Of a stretch of DNA of 9,985 nt, positions 7,951-9,985 are shown in pieces (position 1 is the first letter of the stretch; each line of letters starts with the position of its first letter). This DNA comes from Gulosibacter massiliensis. Its GTDB lineage: Bacteria; Actinomycetota; Actinomycetes; Actinomycetales; Microbacteriaceae. The stretch is taken from contig CALPQP020000023.1 in NCBI GenBank assembly GCA_943325745.2, positions 1 through 9,985 on the forward strand. Direction: 5' to 3'. Position numbers and translations under genes: made by a program. The notes beneath the pieces were generated by a model. The model was not told the origin of the DNA. It saw only the letters and a program-made list of their open reading frames with translations, and made no database searches.

Positions 7951-8388
7951 ATGACACCCGAGGTCCTGATTGTTGGAACACCCCCGCTCTACGCACACCC
8001 CGGGGATGCTGGAGCGGATCTGGTGTCGACGATTGGTGTCACTTTGTCGCCCGGTGAGCGAGCTGTCATACCCACTGGCATTTCAATTGCGCTGCCCGAC
8101 GGGTTCGTCGCGTTTGTCATGCCACGTTCCGGACTCGCGGCCAAGCACGGCGTTGGTTTGGTGAACTCACCAGGCACCATCGACGCCGGTTACCGAGGAG
8201 AAATTTCCGTCGTCATGATCAACTCTGATCCCGTCGAATCGTTCTCGGTTGCCGCCGGGGACCGCATCGCGCAACTGGTTATTCAGCCGATGGTGCGCGC
8301 TCGATTCGTCCCCGTCACCGAACTTCCCGGCACCGCTCGCGGTGCTGGCGGATTTGGATCGACCGGAACCACTGGAGCGGCATCGTGA
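7951..8388 (+). CDS. dut: Deoxyuridine 5'-triphosphate nucleotidohydrolase (dUTPase)
   Basis: Hydrolyses dUTP to dUMP and pyrophosphate, keeping uracil out of DNA and feeding dTMP synthesis; the family works as a homotrimer. 145 residues, normal for the family. All five conserved motifs are present in order: HPGDAGADL (I), [10 protein letters not shown] (II), [11 protein letters not shown] with the catalytic Asp (III), GDRIAQLVI (IV), and the flexible C-terminal [10 protein letters not shown] that closes over the nucleotide (V). I chose ATG 7951 because MTPEVLIVG aligns with remembered homologues. An in-frame ATG at 7933 would add six residues, and neither has a clear ribosome site. Its TGA overlaps the GTG of the next gene by four bases, so it heads a probable three-gene operon. 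Confidence 0.93.
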   Translation: MTPEVLIVGTPPLYAHPGDAGADLVSTIGVTLSPGERAVIPTGISIALPDGFVAFVMPRSGLAAKHGVGLVNSPGTIDAGYRGEISVVMINSDPVESFSVAAGDRIAQLVIQPMVRARFVPVTELPGTARGAGGFGSTGTTGAAS

Positions 8389-8948
8389 CCGAGAAGAGCG
8401 CGCCGGTTGACCGCGAAATGACTGGCCCGTTCGACATCTCCGAGGTCAGCGCTGTGCAGCCGTTTATTGACCTTGGGGCCATCAAGGTGACACCGCGCAC
8501 CGGCCTGCAATTGCGGTTAGACATCGAAGAGGCGACGAAACGTTTGGTGGCAGCAACGTTTGAGATAGACGGTTCGACGCTGCACGTACAGGTTTTTGCT
8601 GCGCCACGAACCCAAGGACTGTGGAACGAGATTAGGGAGCAGGTGGCGGCGCAAGTCACGAAACAGGGCGGTACAGCGGACCACATCGTGGGTCCGTTCG
8701 GCCCGGAACTTCGGGCTGCGGTTCCTACGGCTGACGGGACGAAGCGGCCCGTTCGCTTTATCGGAGTTGACGGCCCAAAGTGGTTTCTCCGCGGCGTAAT
8801 CTCTGGACCGGCAGCCGAGTCGACTTCGCTTTCGGCTGCCGTCGATGATGTGTTCCGCAGCATCGTTGTCAACCGTGGCACCGAGCCCCTTCCGCCACGC
8901 GAGCTGCTCACCCTCCGGGTTCCTCCCCAGCCGGGGACGTTTGCATGA
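8385..8948 (+). CDS. DUF3710 family protein
   Basis: A 187-residue soluble protein resembling the actinobacterial DUF3710 family, role unknown to me. Visible family-like blocks are GPFDISEV near the start, FIDLGAIKV, the central [14 protein letters not shown], and [15 protein letters not shown] in the last third, ahead of a short Pro-rich tail. There is no catalytic motif I can name and no membrane segment. The GTG start overlaps the dut stop (GTGA) and has GGAG at 8374-8377, seven bases upstream inside dut. The stop overlaps the next start (ATGA). It is therefore probably translated by coupling with both neighbours. That arrangement suggests shared expression but does not show that it acts on nucleotides. 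Confidence 0.87.
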   Translation: MTEKSAPVDREMTGPFDISEVSAVQPFIDLGAIKVTPRTGLQLRLDIEEATKRLVAATFEIDGSTLHVQVFAAPRTQGLWNEIREQVAAQVTKQGGTADHIVGPFGPELRAAVPTADGTKRPVRFIGVDGPKWFLRGVISGPAAESTSLSAAVDDVFRSIVVNRGTEPLPPRELLTLRVPPQPGTFA

Positions 8949-9607
8949 CGAACCCACTCGGTGAATCGGTCTCGAAATCGGCACTCGCATCCCTTGTCGC
9001 GAGCGAAAAGCTGACGGGAGCGGCTCTCTTTGGCGCAATTGGCGGGGTTCGCGGAGTCATCGAGTCGACAGCACCAGGATTTTTGTTCCTCGTCGTGTTC
9101 ACGGTGACCGGAGATTTGTTTCCCTCAGTCGCAGCGCCCGTCATGGTCGCAATTGCAATTCTCGTGACGCGACTTGTCCAGCGACTTCCGGTCCTACCTG
9201 CGGTCTCAGGTGGCATCGGCATTGCGCTCAGCGCCGGTTTTGCCCTATGGACGGGTCGCGCAGAAGACAACTTTGTCGGCGGTTTCATCATCAACTCCAT
9301 CTCGATGACGGTGATGCTCGTGTCGATACTGATTCGACGACCGCTTATCGGGTTGTTTACGAGCATGTTGGCGTCCGAGAACCCGGCACGCACGAGCGCG
9401 ATCGTCCGTCGTGCCGCGTACCTCGCAACGGTCGTGTGGGCCTGCTTTTTTGCATTGAGACTGCTCGTCCAAGTTCCGTTGTATCTGGCGCACGCGACCA
9501 CCGCGTTGGCGGCCACGAAGCTGCTCATGGGTGTCCCGTTGTACGCGGCACTGTTGTGGTTGACGTGGCTGATGATGCGTTCCGCGTTGTCGGCGGCTGC
9601 CCGCTAG
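8945..9607 (+). CDS. DUF3159 multi-pass membrane protein
   Basis: A 220-residue integral membrane protein of the actinobacterial DUF3159 family, function unknown to me. After a short polar N-terminus (about 1-25), the glycine-rich segment LFGAIGGVRGVIES leads into roughly five or six hydrophobic helices: about 40-58, 61-78, 82-100, 110-128, 158-178 and 190-215. The conserved-looking loop IRRPLIGLFTSML lies between the fourth and fifth. The ATG overlaps the DUF3710 stop by four bases and has GGGGA at 8933-8937, seven bases upstream, so it is the last gene of the coupled dut operon. No transport signature or catalytic residue can be named. Helix boundaries were judged by eye. Confidence 0.86.
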   Translation: MTNPLGESVSKSALASLVASEKLTGAALFGAIGGVRGVIESTAPGFLFLVVFTVTGDLFPSVAAPVMVAIAILVTRLVQRLPVLPAVSGGIGIALSAGFALWTGRAEDNFVGGFIINSISMTVMLVSILIRRPLIGLFTSMLASENPARTSAIVRRAAYLATVVWACFFALRLLVQVPLYLAHATTALAATKLLMGVPLYAALLWLTWLMMRSALSAAAR

Positions 9608-9623
9608 CCGCAGCGCACGGGAT

Positions 9624-9629
9624 TAGGAT
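9624..9629 (+). promoter_or_regulatory. Probable -10 element of acnA
   Basis: TAGGAT is a strong match to the actinobacterial -10 consensus and sits about 34 bases before the acnA start, which would put transcription start near 9635-9637. No TTGACA-like -35 lies 16-19 bases upstream; the nearest candidate, TTGTCG at 9587-9592, is too far. acnA may therefore have its own promoter separate from the dut operon. Confidence 0.45.
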
Positions 9630-9647
9630 GGGGGAGTTGTCCCCCGT
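9628..9647 (+). promoter_or_regulatory. GC-rich hairpin / inverted repeat between DUF3159 and acnA
   Basis: GGGGGA (9630-9635) and TCCCCC (9640-9645) form a perfect 6-bp stem with a GTTG loop; one further wobble and one A-T pair could extend it. No T-run follows, so it is a weak terminator candidate for the upstream operon. It overlaps the end of the -10 element and the expected start site, so it could instead be an operator or a structure in the acnA leader. Which role applies is not determined by sequence. Confidence 0.4.
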
Positions 9648-9662
9648 GAGGAGAAGTTAGCT

Positions 9663-9985
9663 GTGAGCATTAATTCGTTCGGTTCCAGGGCCACCCTGTC
9701 CGTTGAAGGCCGCGACTACACGATTTTCCGGCTCGACGCGGTGGAGGGCCACGACCGTCTTCCGTACAGCCTCAAAATCCTCCTCGAGAACCTTCTGCGC
9801 ACCGAAGATGGCGCGAACATTACCGCGGACCAGATTCGTGCGCTGGGGAATTGGGATGCGAATTCCGAGCCCGACACAGAGATTCAATTCACCCCCGCCC
9901 GCGTGGTGATGCAGGACTTCACCGGCGTCCCGTGCATCGTCGACCTTGCGACCATGCGCGAAGCCGTGGTGGCACTGGGGGGTGA
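9663..9985 (+). CDS. acnA: Aconitate hydratase A, N-terminal part (runs off the window)
   Basis: The first 107 codons of a TCA-cycle aconitase, which isomerises citrate to isocitrate through cis-aconitate using a 4Fe-4S cluster. Recognised from [19 protein letters not shown], then [13 protein letters not shown] and the strongly conserved block [19 protein letters not shown] followed by [10 protein letters not shown], typical of the AcnA/IRP1-type enzyme. The cluster-binding cysteines lie beyond the right edge, so completeness and catalytic residues cannot be checked. The start is GTG with a strong GAGGAG ribosome site at 9648-9653, nine bases upstream. It follows the DUF3159 gene on the same strand by 55 bases and probably has its own promoter. 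Confidence 0.93.
   Translation, partial: MSINSFGSRATLSVEGRDYTIFRLDAVEGHDRLPYSLKILLENLLRTEDGANITADQIRALGNWDANSEPDTEIQFTPARVVMQDFTGVPCIVDLATMREAVVALGG

Noticed and set aside
1..9985. Mobile elements, CRISPR arrays, tRNA/rRNA genes, toxin-antitoxin or phage-defence systems
   Set aside because: Looked for on both strands; no transposase or integrase, no regularly spaced repeats, no RNA gene fold, and nearly all bases are taken by conserved core genes.

Overview
The window reads as ordinary core chromosome of an actinobacterium, most likely Micrococcales and probably Microbacteriaceae. The evidence is the GC-rich coding (about 57% GC by eye), frequent GTG starts, and a gene set that is nearly all actinobacterial: a DUF7455 zinc-ribbon protein, a second type IIA topoisomerase pair, SepH, DUF4193, DUF3093, DUF3710 and DUF3159, with dut and acnA. 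The taxonomic placement is inferred from remembered family resemblance; no search was run.

Layout, left to right: DUF7455 protein (-, 44-268); parE, topoisomerase IV subunit B (+, 440-2512); parC, topoisomerase IV subunit A (-, 2509-4926); a nucleotide pyrophosphatase/phosphodiesterase-family hydrolase (+, 4928-6034); sepH, an FtsZ regulator (-, 6035-7060); DUF4193 zinc-ribbon protein (+, 7206-7496); DUF3093 membrane protein (-, 7493-7918); then a rightward run of dut (+, 7951-8388), DUF3710 (+, 8385-8948), DUF3159 (+, 8945-9607) and the first 107 codons of acnA (+, 9663 to the window edge).

Two themes stand out. First, consecutive genes alternate strand from DUF7455 through dut, and each of the three convergent junctions overlaps or abuts at the stop codons (2509-2512, 6034/6035, 7493-7496) with no room for a conventional terminator. 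The parC and hydrolase start codons are about one base apart, so their upstream signals lie in each other's coding sequence. Second, dut, DUF3710 and DUF3159 are joined by 4-nt stop/start overlaps and are probably translationally coupled.

Functionally the window holds chromosome decatenation (ParE/ParC), division-septum control (SepH), dUTP removal (Dut), the TCA cycle (AcnA) and several conserved proteins of unknown function. There is no gene-free stretch over 300 bases. I see no mobile element, CRISPR array, tRNA, rRNA or sign of recent transfer, and no convincing undescribed multi-gene system. The uncharacterised families and the unusual gene junctions are the parts worth a second look.
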